DNA of 64,000 nucleotides from Ridgeia piscesae (taxonomy: Eukaryota; Annelida; Polychaeta; Sabellida; Siboglinidae), in NCBI GenBank assembly GCA_025642075.2, contig JAODUO010001627.1, positions 1-64,000 on the forward strand, given 5' to 3'. The notes below the pieces were generated by a model. It ran no database searches. It was not told the origin of the DNA and saw nothing but the letters and a program-made list of their open reading frames with translations. The translations under genes were made by a program, and so were the position numbers. Below, one piece after another: positions 46,417 to 58,209 of this stretch. Numbering within the stretch: the first letter of the stretch is position 1; each line of letters begins with the position of its first letter.

Positions 46417-46697
46417 ATGTTTGTACCACGTGTCAGCTGCAGTGCAGCTAAGAACCTTTTCTGCAACAAGTTGTGTTGTTGGCAGCTTACCTCGTAGTTA
46501 TACCATGTTTGTATCTTATTGTAGATTTTACGTTTTAACTTAATTTATATTTGATGTCTATTACATCATATATTTTACATCTTTTACGATTTACGATTGT
46601 GTGTATGCGGACTTCACTGAAAAGAAATATAGTGTATATTTTAATGTACACTGTATTTAGCTGAGCTATCCTGAATAAATATATTGTATCACCATAA
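46417..46697 (+). mobile_element. LTR-like 280-bp insertion (possible solo LTR)
   Basis: Absent from copy 1 of the duplication at 7540. It begins near TGTTTGTACC and ends near TATCACCA, with a polyadenylation-like GAATAAA about 20 bases before the end and the palindrome CAGCTGCAGTGCAGCTAAG near the start. CCAT occurs at both edges and may be a 4-bp target duplication. No internal coding region or second LTR. Confidence 0.5.
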
Positions 46698-47974
46698 AAC
46701 ATTTCGTTGTCACGTCTAATTCCATCAGTCTAATTCCAGAAAACAAACTCTGGCGGTAAAAACAAAATAAGGATCAATAATTCAGAAACGGAAATACATA
46801 ACAAAACTAGAACCTTTGACAGAAATCGTTGAAAGGAACATTTGACCGGATGTGAGTTTCAGAATACAAAATAGTGTCGCGTCTGCCAGCGAGTTTCCTC
46901 ACTGACAGGAATGTGAAATATACCACAACTAAATAGAACTACTCAAACGACGTCACAACACGTAACTGCAACGACAAACACATTACAAGAGCGGCCAGAT
47001 GCATTTGTGTTATGTTCTCTGCACTATTAACAACTGTGTTATACTCTCCATGTGTAATTATTACAAAAAGTGTTTAAGGCACATCATGGTGCACAAACCT
47101 TGATAAGAGAAAAGGCGCAGTTCTCTAGCGTTTAGAGTGCGAAGGAATCGTCAATTCGATAAGTATGCTGCTTGTGTGTGCGTGTGTACATTTTGATTGA
47201 GAAGGGATGAGAGTGCTTGGGCTTAGCACGACAGAGACATTTTGGTTGCCGTTTTAGACAGCTGTGGTGTAATTTTCTCAGACTGCCACAGGAGCAACCA
47301 GTTGAAACCATTTTTATGTATTTTACCCTTCAGAAACACCGGGCGAAAACAGCAACAATGAATTCAAATGTATCCGTTATCCTCTCGCTATGTGATATTT
47401 GTTAATGAAACAATAACATTCAGACAATTCTTTGATGCAAATTGTATGTCGTAGATTCAGAAAAAAAATATATTAAGCGTTGTTTGTGTAGTTTTTTAAA
47501 CAAATTTTTCCTATTGCGTACGCCGACAAGTGAGCCCACTGTACATACCAGTTGCGAGGAAACGTCTGACGAATACGTCGTCAGTGAATACCCCCAACAT
47601 ATGTGTCTCTCATGTTTAAACCACTTCTAAAAATAGCCAACGAGGCGATCCCGGTGAGAGCGGCCCGAAGCAAGGGGGTTACTCAGAAGTCCGTGCATTT
47701 TAGGGGTAAGGCTTACAACGCGTTCGGCGTTGTTTTCTACAACAATTAATTTCGGCACGGTCACGTGATTTAATATTACATCCGTCAACTGATGTACTCG
47801 GTGACTGTTTTTGGTCAGCCAACTCGATAGAATGTTACAATAAACTGGTGCGCTGATGCAATAATACCATTGTTGCAACAATGTATCATCGTGTCGCCGT
47901 GCGTTTTGTCGAGTTGTTTGGTTGGAACTTTTCGGCACGCCCACGTGACCCTAACGACCACTTCGTTTTTTGAG

Positions 47975-48070
47975 GCCTACTATCCACCAGGGGCGCCACT
48001 TGACCTTTGACCTCCTCCCCTCCCCTCCTCCGTCCATTGATTTACCCATACTATACTACTCACGGAGAAA
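47975..48070 (-). repeat. Terminal fragment of the inverted-arm family
   Basis: CCACCAGGGGCGCCACTTGACCTTTGACC, a pyrimidine-rich run, then CATACTATACTACTCACG. This is the same order as the right end at 31730-31845. Confidence 0.6.
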
Positions 48071-48433
48071 ACAGCTCTGCCAGGCGATAAAAAGGGTTCG
48101 TGTTCATTTAATCAAAGCTAACAGATCATCCGGGTTAAACGAGCAGACCTGGTGTTGCAACCATTGCACGGAATGGCAATAAGTAATTTAGTTGCATCAT
48201 CTGACAGCTTTTAAGACGTTGATCCATTATATATGGCGTCTATGCAGGATTGAAGAATACGATCCCACGCTAAGGTAATAATTATTTGTACGCATGCACC
48301 CACGCATGCACGCACGCACATACAACCTCACTTAAAACGAAATACAGGTATGCGCACAATATTGATTACAATTCGATGCTGCTAAGTTATGCGAATGACA
48401 ATTATCAATGTCATATATGTTATACACTGTACA

Positions 48434-48522
48434 TACAAACACGCACACACATACACACACGCGCGCGCACGCACACACACACAAACACACACACAATTAT
48501 ATTGTTTTATAGTATGTAGATA

Positions 48523-48580
<58 letters not shown>
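48434..48580. repeat. (CA)n and (AT)n arrays
   Basis: ACAC/GCGC-rich run 48434-48496, then a pure AT run at 48525-48580. Confidence 0.9.
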
Positions 48581-48583
<3 letters not shown>

Positions 48584-48712
48584 CAGTTTCCGCAATCAAT
48601 AATTATATACTATTCTATATTCCAATTAGCTACATACGTCTATTTTAACATGCATCTACTTTTTCATATAATACAAAATGTATACGTCCCTGGAATGCAA
48701 TACGTAGGGCAG

Positions 48713-49032
48713 ATTAAAGGCATATGGAATTGCTGTGATTACTGCAACAAAATCACGTGTGTCGCCGTGAACTATGAGAGTGGTGGCGCCTGCTATATCT
48801 TGCATGACAAGTCACATTTATTTTCGGACGCCAGAGCGCTAGAAGGCATAACTCTATATGTTATGACACACCGCTGCTGGCCTAATCCAAGTGAGATATG
48901 TGTTCGTCCATCTGAACACACAGTAAAAACGCAAGCACATCCAGAGACCACCACGCACGAACATCCACGCCCCCAAGCACATCCACCCCATCAACCCACT
49001 CCACCACAAACCCATACCTACACATGCGCATA

Positions 49033-49126
<94 letters not shown>

Positions 49127-49147
49127 TTTTATCAATGTGAATTATAA
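48713..49147 (+). CDS. Candidate exon with PAN/apple-like cysteine module and Pro/His/Thr tail
   Basis: From the AG at 48712 the frame stays open to 49147. It reads IWNCCDYCNKITCVAVNYES, GGACYILHDKSHLF, ITLYVMTHRC, then PSEICVRPSEHTVKTQAHPE and a Pro/His/Thr-rich run that merges into (TH)n encoded by the CA array. The spacing C-x2-C-x4-C-x-A-x2-Y-x5-C-Y-x-L resembles PAN/apple modules of secreted adhesion proteins. The splice acceptor is weak and no partner exon was found. It lies within the 2.3-kb insertion. It may be a captured exon or chance. Confidence 0.4.
49036..49122. repeat. (CA)n microsatellite at the insertion edge
   Basis: Pure CA run ending exactly where the duplicated sequence resumes. 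Confidence 0.95.
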
Positions 49148-49794
49148 ATCTCTCTATTAAACTCGTATTGGTTATCGAACAACAGCTTAGCTTCACGTGA
49201 AGCTAATTGGGTAAAGATAATTTACTCTAGTTCCTTTATTAGTGTTGATCACAGAGAAGAAGGGCTATACTCATCACCTAGATCATGTTTTTTAATACTG
49301 GAATTACGTTTTGGAATGTTACGTTTGTCTAGAATATGCCGGTATTTCGCGCTTGCAACAGTCAGTAATTTTATTATTGCAATTTCAGTATATGTACAAA
49401 CAATTTTGAATACCCTCGAATCCGCAAAAACTATGTTTTGTGTGTAGGTTGTGTATCATTTTCTTTACTGCTTCTTCAACTACATTTATTTATTTTAACA
49501 GCTTACTTTATTTGTCTACTTACATAGTAACTAAAATATTGTCATTATTATATACATTACACTCATCATTACTTCTATATTTACTGTAATTATGTTTATA
49601 TGTAAAGCTGCAGTGTTATGCATAATAATAATCTAAATGTGAAGATCGAAAAATCGTTTAGTTAATATCCTTTGCGGTATTTTCTAATACTTCTTCATAG
49701 TTTACAAAATTAGTGATTTATCAAGAATCCAGTTGTTCTAGTAAATCAAGAGGGGAGATTTATTTGACATAACTATGACGCATGTCTAGGAAAC

Positions 49795-49878
49795 TACAAC
49801 GAACGGAATTTTCAGTTAGTTTGATTATGTTAATGTTTAAATCCCCAAGACTAATTATATCAATATTACAGTTATCCC
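49795..49878 (-). pseudogene. LINE endonuclease shard
   Basis: The complement reads NIDIISLGDLNINIIKLTEN, matching the GDFNINLL motif of jockey-like endonucleases. Only about 28 codons. Confidence 0.45.
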
Positions 49879-49942
49879 CAGCATGTACTTGTTTATTATT
49901 TTCGTTATGAGGGAACGTGAACCAGCATCGAAGCTAGAGATT

Positions 49943-50297
49943 GTGCGGGGCAAATACGTTGATACCAGCTTGAAACTAGCAGCGGAAGAGAGTGTGTTAC
50001 AAAACAAGCCAAAGTACAAAAATGGCCTACGTCTCTGCAGGACTACCAAACAAGAACATTCTGTTCAAGTTCGAGAAGCAATCCAAACGGCGCAACGGCT
50101 AGAAGACAAGGTGATGTGGCAAAGAACTGGTGACAGTGTAGTTGCTCATAGGACAGTCGTGGATGAAGTAACTGTTTTCCCACGAGGAGGAATACAGCCC
50201 TGTTGAGTACCATTCACCACAATATTCAGCATGGGACGACCACAGCCGTGGTGAGTGCTGTAGACATGGATGTTGTCGTCATCCTCGTTTGATTGTT
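49943..50297 (+). repeat. Dispersed repeat with conserved frame (partner 24299-24632)
   Basis: See 24299-24632. Here the frame runs 49883-50206 and includes LEIVRGKYVDTSLKLAAEES, LQNKPKYKNGLRL, then TGDSVVAHRTVVDEV. Not recognised. Confidence 0.7.
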
Positions 50298-51017
50298 CTC
50301 GGAAGAGTGAGAAACAAGACACATAGACGTCAACGCCGTTTCTAACCTCCTTGCACAGCGCAAGGTGTAGGAACTCTTGACGTACCATATCAGGACGGTT
50401 TGTGATATAGTTTCAACGGTCCATGACTTGGGAAAAAGACAGCTATAACTGAAAGACCTGGTGTGGCAGTGACATTTGAAACCATGGTACAGTTTGCCAC
50501 GGTGGACGTGCCCAGCATTTAACTGATGGATAAGTTCTTGAACACAATATATGACCAATAAAGCGCAACAAGTTCTCGTAACAAGGAAAGACTAGACCTT
50601 TTCATGAAAACACCTGCAGTTTCGATCGTGTGCTACCAACAGAGGATGCTAAATCAAAACATTTCTAAAACATAGCAGGCGCCACATCTACCAGACAAGC
50701 ATATGGTATTTGTGTTAAGTGGTTCGACCATTGGACTTTGGGTTGAAGTTCGATTATTTTGTAAGTAATGCTTCCTGAAACCCCCAAGGCGTGCCGGGAG
50801 CTTTAGGTTTGTCTATCCAAAAGCGGAAAACATAACGCAGGGCATTACACATGCTTTATTGCTGGCCTGGCTGGCACAGACATTTGCACGTGTTCCTGCG
50901 TCGAGAAGAAACAAGTGATTCACTGGTCTGCCATGCACTGAATCTTGCACATGTGTCGAGGAGTGAAAGTGATCAATGTTGACTTGGGCAAGGGAATAAA
51001 AATGAAACAAATTACTT

Positions 51018-51019
<2 letters not shown>
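50298..51019. other. No gene recognised; possible tRNA-derived SINE trace
   Basis: TAAGTGGTTCGACCATTGG then GGTTGAAGTTCGATTATT at 50718-50762 recalls a degraded tRNA-derived SINE head, without verified box A or B. Frames near 50146-50388 (minus) are shadows of the repeat on the other strand. Confidence 0.3.
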
Positions 51020-51057
<38 letters not shown>

Positions 51058-51130
51058 TCTTTCTAAGATAGTACAACCACGCATACTAGCACGCACGCAC
51101 GCGTGCACGCATGCACGCACGCACGCACGC
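51020..51130. repeat. (AT)n and (GCAC)n arrays
   Basis: AT run 51020-51049 and ACGC/GCAC run 51079-51130. Confidence 0.9.
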
Positions 51131-51184
51131 CCGTCAATAACTCCAATCGATTCCAGGCATATCGAAATACTCAGTTAGTCCGAT

Positions 51185-51312
51185 GTGAAGATGTCGTTTG
51201 GTCGTTTTTCTTGCAGCCCCGGCTAGGTCTGCTGACACAGGTGAATGGTCTACGGGCAGCACAGGTGAGGGGTATCAGGACTTTTAGGCATTACTATGCC
51301 AGCCGAAATTGC
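51185..51312. repeat. Inverted dispersed repeat (partner 21660-21795)
   Basis: Reverse complement of 21660-21795 over about 130 bases. It begins inside CGATGTGAAGATGTCGTTTGG and ends at GCCAGCCGAAATTGC. Confidence 0.75.
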
Positions 51313-51344
51313 TATAACGTAAAAAGGTAAAGATAAAGGTACGT

Positions 51345-51480
51345 TTTTGTAAAGCGCATTATCCAGTCCTTAGGACTGCTCAAAGCGCTTTTTACACTTT
51401 TCAGACCTGTTCAATCAAATACCATCTCAACTTCTCTGGGTAGCATCCAACCACTTGCTACAACTAATGTGCGAAAGGCT
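51345..51480. repeat. SINE-like tail fragment
   Basis: AAAGCGCATTATCCAG, CTCAAAGCGCTTTTTACAC and GGGTAGCATCCAACC; related to 3400-3482. Confidence 0.45.
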
Positions 51481-51651
51481 GCTCGTTTAGAAAACCCGAT
51501 TTGTTTTCACAATTTCAAAGGTTAGCCCGGGAGTGTTCAAATTGTTTAATTTCTAAACATCCGGTATAGGGAGTAACTGCTTATAGCTCTGGCGAGAACT
51601 GACCATTCAATCGCATGGCCAACTGTTGTCATCATACTTCCTAAAAATAAT

Positions 51652-52092
51652 GACGTTGTAGCGTTTACATTTTTCCGGGCGTTAAAAACGTTCCGGTTGA
51701 TTTGTCTGCGCATGCGTGCTATATGTAAAAACGGGTTGTTCGTTAGTATGTATATAACCTCTCAGCAAAGTTATTTGTCGCAAATTAACACGAGGTAAAC
51801 AAGTTTTGAGGCATATTTTGATAGCAAGCGTATATCACGTGACAGTAGTGCGCCTAATCCGTGACAGTGATTTATAAAAAAAACGTAATATTTTATTGCG
51901 TTGAACGACATTTTAAGAAACTCTTCACAGTAATCGTCACAGGTAAGTTAACGAACAGCTTTTGGCATTTATACCGAAAATGCTTTGTTGTTTCGCTGGA
52001 CATTGGTGATTTTACATTTATTGCGCATGCGCAGAAACGTCAACGGGAACGTTTTTAACGCCCGGAAACATTTAAGCGCGACAACGTATTTT
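51652..52092. mobile_element. MITE-like element with about 80-bp inverted repeats
   Basis: Left end 51652-51735 and right end 52005-52092 are reverse complements: ACGTTGT.GCG, TTTCCGGGCGTTAAAAACGTTCC, GTTGA.TT.TCTGCGCATGCG and ATGTAAAA. Both ends carry the NRF1-like core TGCGCATGCG. The 270-bp interior has no coding motif. No unambiguous target duplication; TA/AT is possible. Confidence 0.75.
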
Positions 52093-53575
52093 AAACGAGT
52101 ATTCAAATATGTTTTCATCGACACTTCACGAGGCGCTCTATGTTTGTGAAATGGATACAGCACGCATGTGGAATACACTGTGAAATGATTAATACAGAAC
52201 AACACAGATGTGATGGCAGTATGACGCGATTATATATGTGTTGCTATATTCGAGATATGCTAGTTCAAATATATTTCTATTATGGCGAAAATACACGAGA
52301 GACTCTTGCGAATGATCATATGCACTGAGGGCGGTGGTTCAGACTTCATATCTGGCAGTGTATCGACATTCTCGTCTCCTACGTCATTCATCTGTAACGT
52401 AATTTGTAAGGTTCTATATCCGTTCACTGTTTATTAATTTATTTGTATTTACCTGCAAATTGTTTGTATTAAAACATTATTACGCTAAATTTACCGTGTC
52501 CGCCAAATTTAATTTAGCTAAACTGAATTTGTTTAATATTTCAGGGCCCGTACTATCTGCCCATAATATGTTTGATTCACTCCCATCTTGTCGTAGTTTC
52601 AGATCCATCAAACCAGAACCAACAGGTTTAATAGCAGCTTGTTCTCCTTAGCCGCACAAGCCTGATCAAAACAGAAGTGATTTTTCCCATCTGCGGTATA
52701 CAAATATCCCACTTTCCAATTTCTCTTTTATTATATATATATGAAATAATATATGTCATTATATAATATGTTAATCTTAATTTTATTATCAATTTTATTT
52801 ATACTAGATCAACTCCTCCATTGTTCGTATTGTGTACACACGACTGTAGGACACCCGTCCCAATAGGTATTTCATTTAATTATTATCAGTATGTTGTTCA
52901 ACAGTGAGGTTGGTCCTAAATCCGTTTCTTTTTTCTGTTGGCTTGGGAACGTCAGTCAAAAAGACAAGGAAAATGTGCAGCGTATTGTGAAATCAGGAGT
53001 AAAATGATTAGTTTTAAATAATTCCATCTAAGTAGTCTATATAAGCTGCGAAGCCACACATATTATAAATGGCAATACTCAAATATAGTTTTGATGACGA
53101 ACACATACTTTCGCCTTTGTCCAGAAGCTTTAGAATTATCCAAAGCATGAACAGGAAGCGTTTGTAATTCATGTCTATGTTTTACTGCTTTTCAACGGCA
53201 AACAACCCTGACATTTATGTGAGAACCGTAACATTCATGTGTGCTGTATGTTCTATTTATTATTTGTGATGCGACGACCACAATTATAATTATTGTAATA
53301 TAGGTTAGGTTTTTATGTTATCATATTTAATGTTCTCATGATTAAGGTCAATATACTGCTCTAATAATGCAAGTATATGTGTTTGTACTATTTTATTAAT
53401 GTAAATGTACACTGCAAATTGATTATTATCTGTCGATGTTATAACATTTCTCTTTTTATTGTAGATGTTTATTCTAATTAATCTATTTGAATTGTAGTAT
53501 AATTTGAAATCATCATTTGGTGCATTTCTGTGTATTGTCACGTGAACAATTATAACGCAATCCAGTGTTTTATTG
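52093..53575. other. No gene seen
   Basis: AT-rich. Short frames only; nothing matches a known motif. Confidence 0.4.
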
Positions 53576-54118
53576 TATCGGAATCGGACTCGGAATCGGA
53601 AGTGTTTATTGACTCAATAAAAATATACATAAAGTAATGTTCATATAAATTACCTACAGCTCAAATTATAAAATAATATTACATCAGCAAACTGCCAAGT
53701 AATTGCGTAAGAAAATAACAGAAATGTAATTATAATTGATTATGAATTGTTACTGTAGGTAAAATAACCAGGGGTCGAGGAGACTGTCACTAAGACCATC
53801 TTGGTCGCTCTCGTGGAGGCCACCCCATTTATTACATCACAATTAAATGTAGTTGACTATTTAAAGCACTTCCAAATACACACGTATGCATAATACAGCA
53901 ACACTAGAATGTCATTACTGGTAACAAGTGTCACAAATCTGAACTAACAAACAACACAATTAGTACGCAAATGACTACATCTCATAGTTAAATAACACTA
54001 CTTAGTATATGTACATTTACGGAGGAATACAAAAAGAAATACTGTAAATTAGTACGTTGATTGCTATGAATGTCCACATATATAACAGCTTGGTAAAAAG
54101 CACAGTGTTTTGTACATT

Positions 54119-54628
54119 TTATAGAAAATAATCGTTTGCGTAATTAATAAATCCTCGTAAACTGCGCGTTGTAATTTCGTTTTTAATGTTAAATGTATTA
54201 TTATTTATTAGTAAAGGGATATCGTGCCTAATGCAAAGCAAAGTCATGCTTAGCCCTATTTGTATGAATATTGTCATGTATCGTGTGTTAAATGTGTGGA
54301 CTGTTTTATTTAATATAAATGGTAAGTTTTTCAAATATACTGGTAATGTCGTGTGCACATACTTATAGTACAGTTTCAATTCATGCAATTTCAGCATATC
54401 TGTAACATTAAGAATCTTTAGTTTCTTAAACAGCGGCTCAGTATGTGCATTATATGTTGTTAAATATATTATTCTAATTGCTTTTTTCTGTAGTTTGATT
54501 ATTCTGTTACAGCTAAAACCCCATACCATTAGGCCATAATTTATGTATGGTAACATTAATGCATTATACAAAGTAAGTTTTATATTCAGTGGCAAGAATC
54601 GTTTTATTTTGTTTAATATACCTATCAA
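54119..54628 (-). pseudogene. LINE ORF2 C-terminal domain
   Basis: Reads RFLPLNIKLTLYNALMLPYI, NYGLMVWGF, KLQKKAIRIIYLTTYNAHTE, PLFKKLKILNVTDMLKLHEL. This is the thumb and C-terminal region of jockey-like LINEs, uninterrupted over about 170 codons. Confidence 0.85.
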
Positions 54629-55519
54629 TTTGGAACATTTAATTGCAAGGTTACCCCAAGAAGATTACATTTTTGGACTCTTTCTATTACGGTTTCTATT
54701 TTGAGGAGGAGATTATTCACTTGTTTATTTCCCAATTTATGTATTATATACTTGGATTTCTTTACGTTTAACGACAAGGTATTGATTTTCAGCCATTCGT
54801 TTATCTTATTTAAATCTGAATTTAAATGATATTCGATATCTTTAGTGGGACATGTGTTAGACAACTGAATTATTGTAAACAAAGTTGTGTCGTCTGCATA
54901 CATTATATATTTGAATGTTTCACATGAGTTTGGTAAATCATTTATATATATTAAGAACAAAAGTAGACCTAAAATAGAACCATGTGGCACACCAATGGTA
55001 ATGGGCAGGGTTTCAGAGATTGAGTCGTTGTAAATGACATATTGTTTTCTATTTTTCAAATAACTTTCCATTAACCTTAGAGCATCAGCATCCATCCCAT
55101 AAAATTATAGTTTGCCTAATAATATTGAATGGTCTAGGGTATCAAATGCTTTTGATAAGTCTAAAAATATATTAATAGGTGTTTCGTTGGAATCCAGGGC
55201 GACTATTGTTCGGTTGATAACTTCCAGAATGGCGTGTTCCGTTGAGTGACCAGATCTAAATCCATACTGGTTATCAGTAATAAGTTGGTGTTTATTAAAA
55301 AAACGAATACATCTGATTATATATAACCTTTTCAATGACCTTTGAGATTACTTGTAGCACAGATATCGGTCTATAATTACAAAACGATGTTTGATCCTCA
55401 TTTTTAAAGATAGCAATTACTTTCGCAATTTTTTTCTTATCTGGAAATATTCCAGTATTTAATATTTGATTTATAAGTAAAGTTAGAGGTTTTATAAGAA
55501 CATATTTAAAATATTTCAA
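54625..55519 (-). pseudogene. LINE reverse transcriptase, catalytic boxes kept
   Basis: Three overlapping frames: TGIFPDKKKIAKVIAIFKNE, CNYRPISVLQVISKVIEKVI; then QYGFRSGHSTEHAILEVINR, IFLDLSKAFDTLDHSILLGK (motif A, two Asp); then ITIGVPHGSILGLLLFLIYI (motif B, Q of PQG is H) and FKYIMYADDTTLFTI (motif C, YADD intact), INTLSLNVKKSKYIIH. Small indels separate the frames, near 55100 and 55300-55335. Confidence 0.85.
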
Positions 55520-55559
55520 TTGTTTTAATGTAATACCGTCGCAGCCACTACTAGATTAA

Positions 55560-57060
55560 GAAGTAAAATTATCAATTATTTTGAGTATGGACTCTTCATT
55601 AATTTCATGGAATTGGAATCGATTTTCAGAATTTCGTGTTAAGTAGTAACTATAATTTTTATTACTATCGTCTTTTATTTTGTTTGCAAGATCCTTACCT
55701 ATGTTTGTAAAAAATGAATTAAAGTAATTTGCAATTTTTACATTATCAGTTATTTTATTATCTCCGTTCTTGAAATATTCAGGTAATGAATTGTTTTTAA
55801 TTGACCTATGTAATATTTCGTTAATGGTTTTCCATGATTTCCTTGTGTCATTTGTATACGTGTTAAACAGTTGTTCATAGTATGATAGTTTGGCTGCACT
55901 AATACTTCTTTTAAGGATACTATTATATGTTTAAATGTTCGATAGATGTTGGATTTAAACGTTTAAGTTGATTATATAGGTTGTCTCTGTATTTTTATAG
56001 ATTTAAGTATACCATTTGTTATCCATTGAGAATATTTATGTTTGTTTCTTAAACAAAAGACTAATTTGTATGGCATGTGTTTACTGTTTGCCTTTCCAAG
56101 AACCTAAGTATTTATTTATATATTTTTATTAGGATCAGACAAACTGTTTTTGTCAAATTTCTTCATTATATTTGAGTTGGTTATTTCAGGGGCAAAGTTC
56201 CACATAGCTATTTCATCATGTATATGTATTTTGATTAATTTGGGAAGACATTTTGTTACTGGAGCATTGTCAATAAATATGAAATATGGGTGGTGATCTG
56301 AGAATTGTTTGATTAGGATACCTGCTCTTGATTCTAGCATTAATTCAAAACTTTTGCAAAACAAGTTGTCAATCAGAGAGCCATTCAGGGAAGAAAATCT
56401 TGTTGGGAATGTTATTTTGGGAAAGAAACTAAATCCTGTTAAGATGTTGTAAAATTAACTACAATATTCTTTTTCATTGATTTTAAGCAAGTTTATATTA
56501 AAGCCTCCTGCAATGATTACTTCAGATTTAAAAGAATTAATCTGTGATAATACTGATGCAAATTCGTCAATGAATTGTTTGTAGTAACAATTTAGGACTC
56601 GTGGACGTCTGTATATGTTACCAATTATCACAGGTTTTATAAGGTTGTGACTTCAATAAACTGACCCTCCCAATTTTTATTTTTTATTACTTGCAGTACC
56701 TTATATTTATACTGAGATTGAATGTACTCAATTAAGCCTCCTTTTGTACTACTAGACTTGCCCAACGAGATGCAAGTATAGTCTTCTAAGACGTCTTGTT
56801 CAGTTAGCCAGCTTTTCTGAATACATATGACACTGAAAGCATAATTACGTAGTCGCAGTTCTTGTGTGAAAAACTTCTATTTCGTTTAATTTAGCATTAA
56901 TAGATTGAATGTTTGTGTTCAATACGCCGAAATTATTTGTTTTTGTATTTATCAATGATTTAATGTTGTTGGTGTCGTGGTACGATGAAGTTTTCATGAT
57001 TGGTTAACTATCGTTATCAAAGTTTTCATCATCGCTATGATGTAAAACGTTATTTAGGCA
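55560..57060 (-). pseudogene. LINE endonuclease and linker, broken
   Basis: Reads INAKLNEIEVF, AFSVICIQKSWLTEQDVLED (the E of QESW replaced by K), GNIYRRPRVLNCYY, SEVIIAGGFNINLLKINE (GDFN is GGFN), FSSLNGSLIDNLFC and KQFSDHHPYFIFID (catalytic His present). The two altered catalytic positions and several stops mean the nuclease is inactive. Confidence 0.75.
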
Positions 57061-57770
57061 ATTTATGTGAATACCTCCGTAATGTCGTAGGCATTGGTAA
57101 TCTGAATTTAACATTTGTTCAGTGCGTATTTTATATATTTGCTTGTGACATTTTTCGAACAATTCTGTAAATATCTGCTAGATGTGAAACAATTCAAATA
57201 GTAAAACATGTAATACAAATGCATGATCAGCTTAATTTTTCCAGTGTTGCGTACTTTCATAACATAAATATATATTAAACATAATGAGTAGGTGGAGACA
57301 TACATCACACAGATTGGATATTGTGCTTTATAAATAACAAATATATTAAATAAAGTAACTAGATTATACTTTATTTATAAAAATAAGTATATATAATTTT
57401 TGTTTATTTAATGCGTTGTATCGTACACCTAAAAAGTGGCTAAACTAGTCAGGGTCCTTGCTGAGAGTTTACATGTTTACACTCAATTCTGTGAAGAGTA
57501 CTGGCTAGAGATAATGGTGAATACTTTTCTTTTGTACAATTGGTATTTACACATATTAATTTCAGTGTGGCGGAATGTTTCCCACATTAGTAGAATTGTT
57601 CAATATAATAGGTCTGAGTAATGTATATATAACATGTGGGCATGTAAATTTTATAACAAGACTAAAACGATTATATTACCATGGTATTGACTTTGGCTAA
57701 GTGTGTCGTCACATATAAAATACAATACATGTCAGAGCCATGTTAATTGTCACTTTGTTTCTTGTATAGG
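57061..57770. other. No gene seen
   Basis: AT-rich. Ends in a good polypyrimidine tract and acceptor (TTTGTTTCTTGTATAG). Confidence 0.4.
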
Positions 57771-58209
57771 CATATGCTGATGTACAGCAAAATGCCAGGA
57801 AGCTGGTATGCAGTATCATCAAAGAGAGTGAACTCACACAATGTCATCGATATCCAAGCTGATGTAGTTCACCAAAGAATGTCGAAACTGTCTTACAGTG
57901 TCGAGAGAGGTTGACCAAAGGCTCTTGCCATATTTGACAGACCATGGCATCCACCGTTCCATCACCAACTGCACATCACCAACTGCAAAGGTAGTCAGGC
58001 GTTACCATATTCGCATGTCAAACACTCTGCATTCTACATTGGTCTCTAATCCGTCAGGGTATCTGACCGGCATGGAAGCCAGTGTACACACCACCAGTAC
58101 TGGGGAGTCTGTAACGATACAACACCCAGTACAACTGGGATCACTTCACTTGGTCGACATTCGAATGCGACATTTAATATGCAGCATCTTGCACATGGCT
58201 GTATAGTCT
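57771..58209 (+). pseudogene. Unrecognised exon-like frame after a splice acceptor
   Basis: After the acceptor the sequence reads AYADVQQNARKLVCSIIKES, ELTQCHRYPS, stop. A second frame (57898-58206) is open for about 100 codons: SREVDQRLLPYLTDHGIHRS, ITNCTSPTAKVVRRYHIRMS, SNPSGYLTGMEASVHTTSTG, SLHLVDIRMRHLICSILHMA. Composition is protein-like with few low-complexity residues. A donor-like AAAG/GTAGTC is at 57989/57990. I do not recognise it. The pattern (good acceptor, two good frames out of register) resembles 2767-4016, so both may be decayed host or transposon genes. Confidence 0.35.

Larger units (their letters stand above)
46825..49123. mobile_element. 2.3-kb composite insertion in copy 2
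   Basis: Its bounds come from comparison with copy 1 (AAAACTAGAACCT.TGACA on the left, CATTTT.TCAATGTGAAT on the right). It contains unique sequence, decayed arm-family sequence (TCTGACGAATACGTCGT at 47564, and 47975-48070), microsatellites, a PAN-like exon and a terminal (CA)n. Confidence 0.7.
42560..49785 (+). repeat. Segmental duplication copy 2, expanded by insertions
   Basis: Matches 5976-8310 in order and orientation. Large insertions relative to copy 1 are 43166-45912 (nested LINEs), 46417-46697 (LTR-like) and 46825-49123 (composite). About 240 bases of copy 1 are absent. The final block 49123-49785 restores the match, including TATTAAACTCGTATTGGTTA and CTAGATCATGTTTTTTAATA. Confidence 0.85.
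53580..57060 (-). mobile_element. Nearly full-length jockey/RTE-X-like LINE
   Basis: Right to left: endonuclease (57000-56116), linker (56100-55560), RT (55519-54625), C-terminal domain (54628-54119), then a 3' region ending near GAATCGGACTCGGAATCGGAAG and a TTTATTGACTCAATAAA phrase at about 53580-53620. The catalytic boxes are kept, but at least five frameshifts or stops break the frame. No ORF1 was recognised right of 57060. Confidence 0.85.

Noticed and set aside
48854..49196. Minus-strand frames with long VCVC runs
   Set aside because: Translation of the CA array.
50718..50762. Functional tRNA gene
   Set aside because: No complete cloverleaf could be drawn; at most a degraded SINE head.
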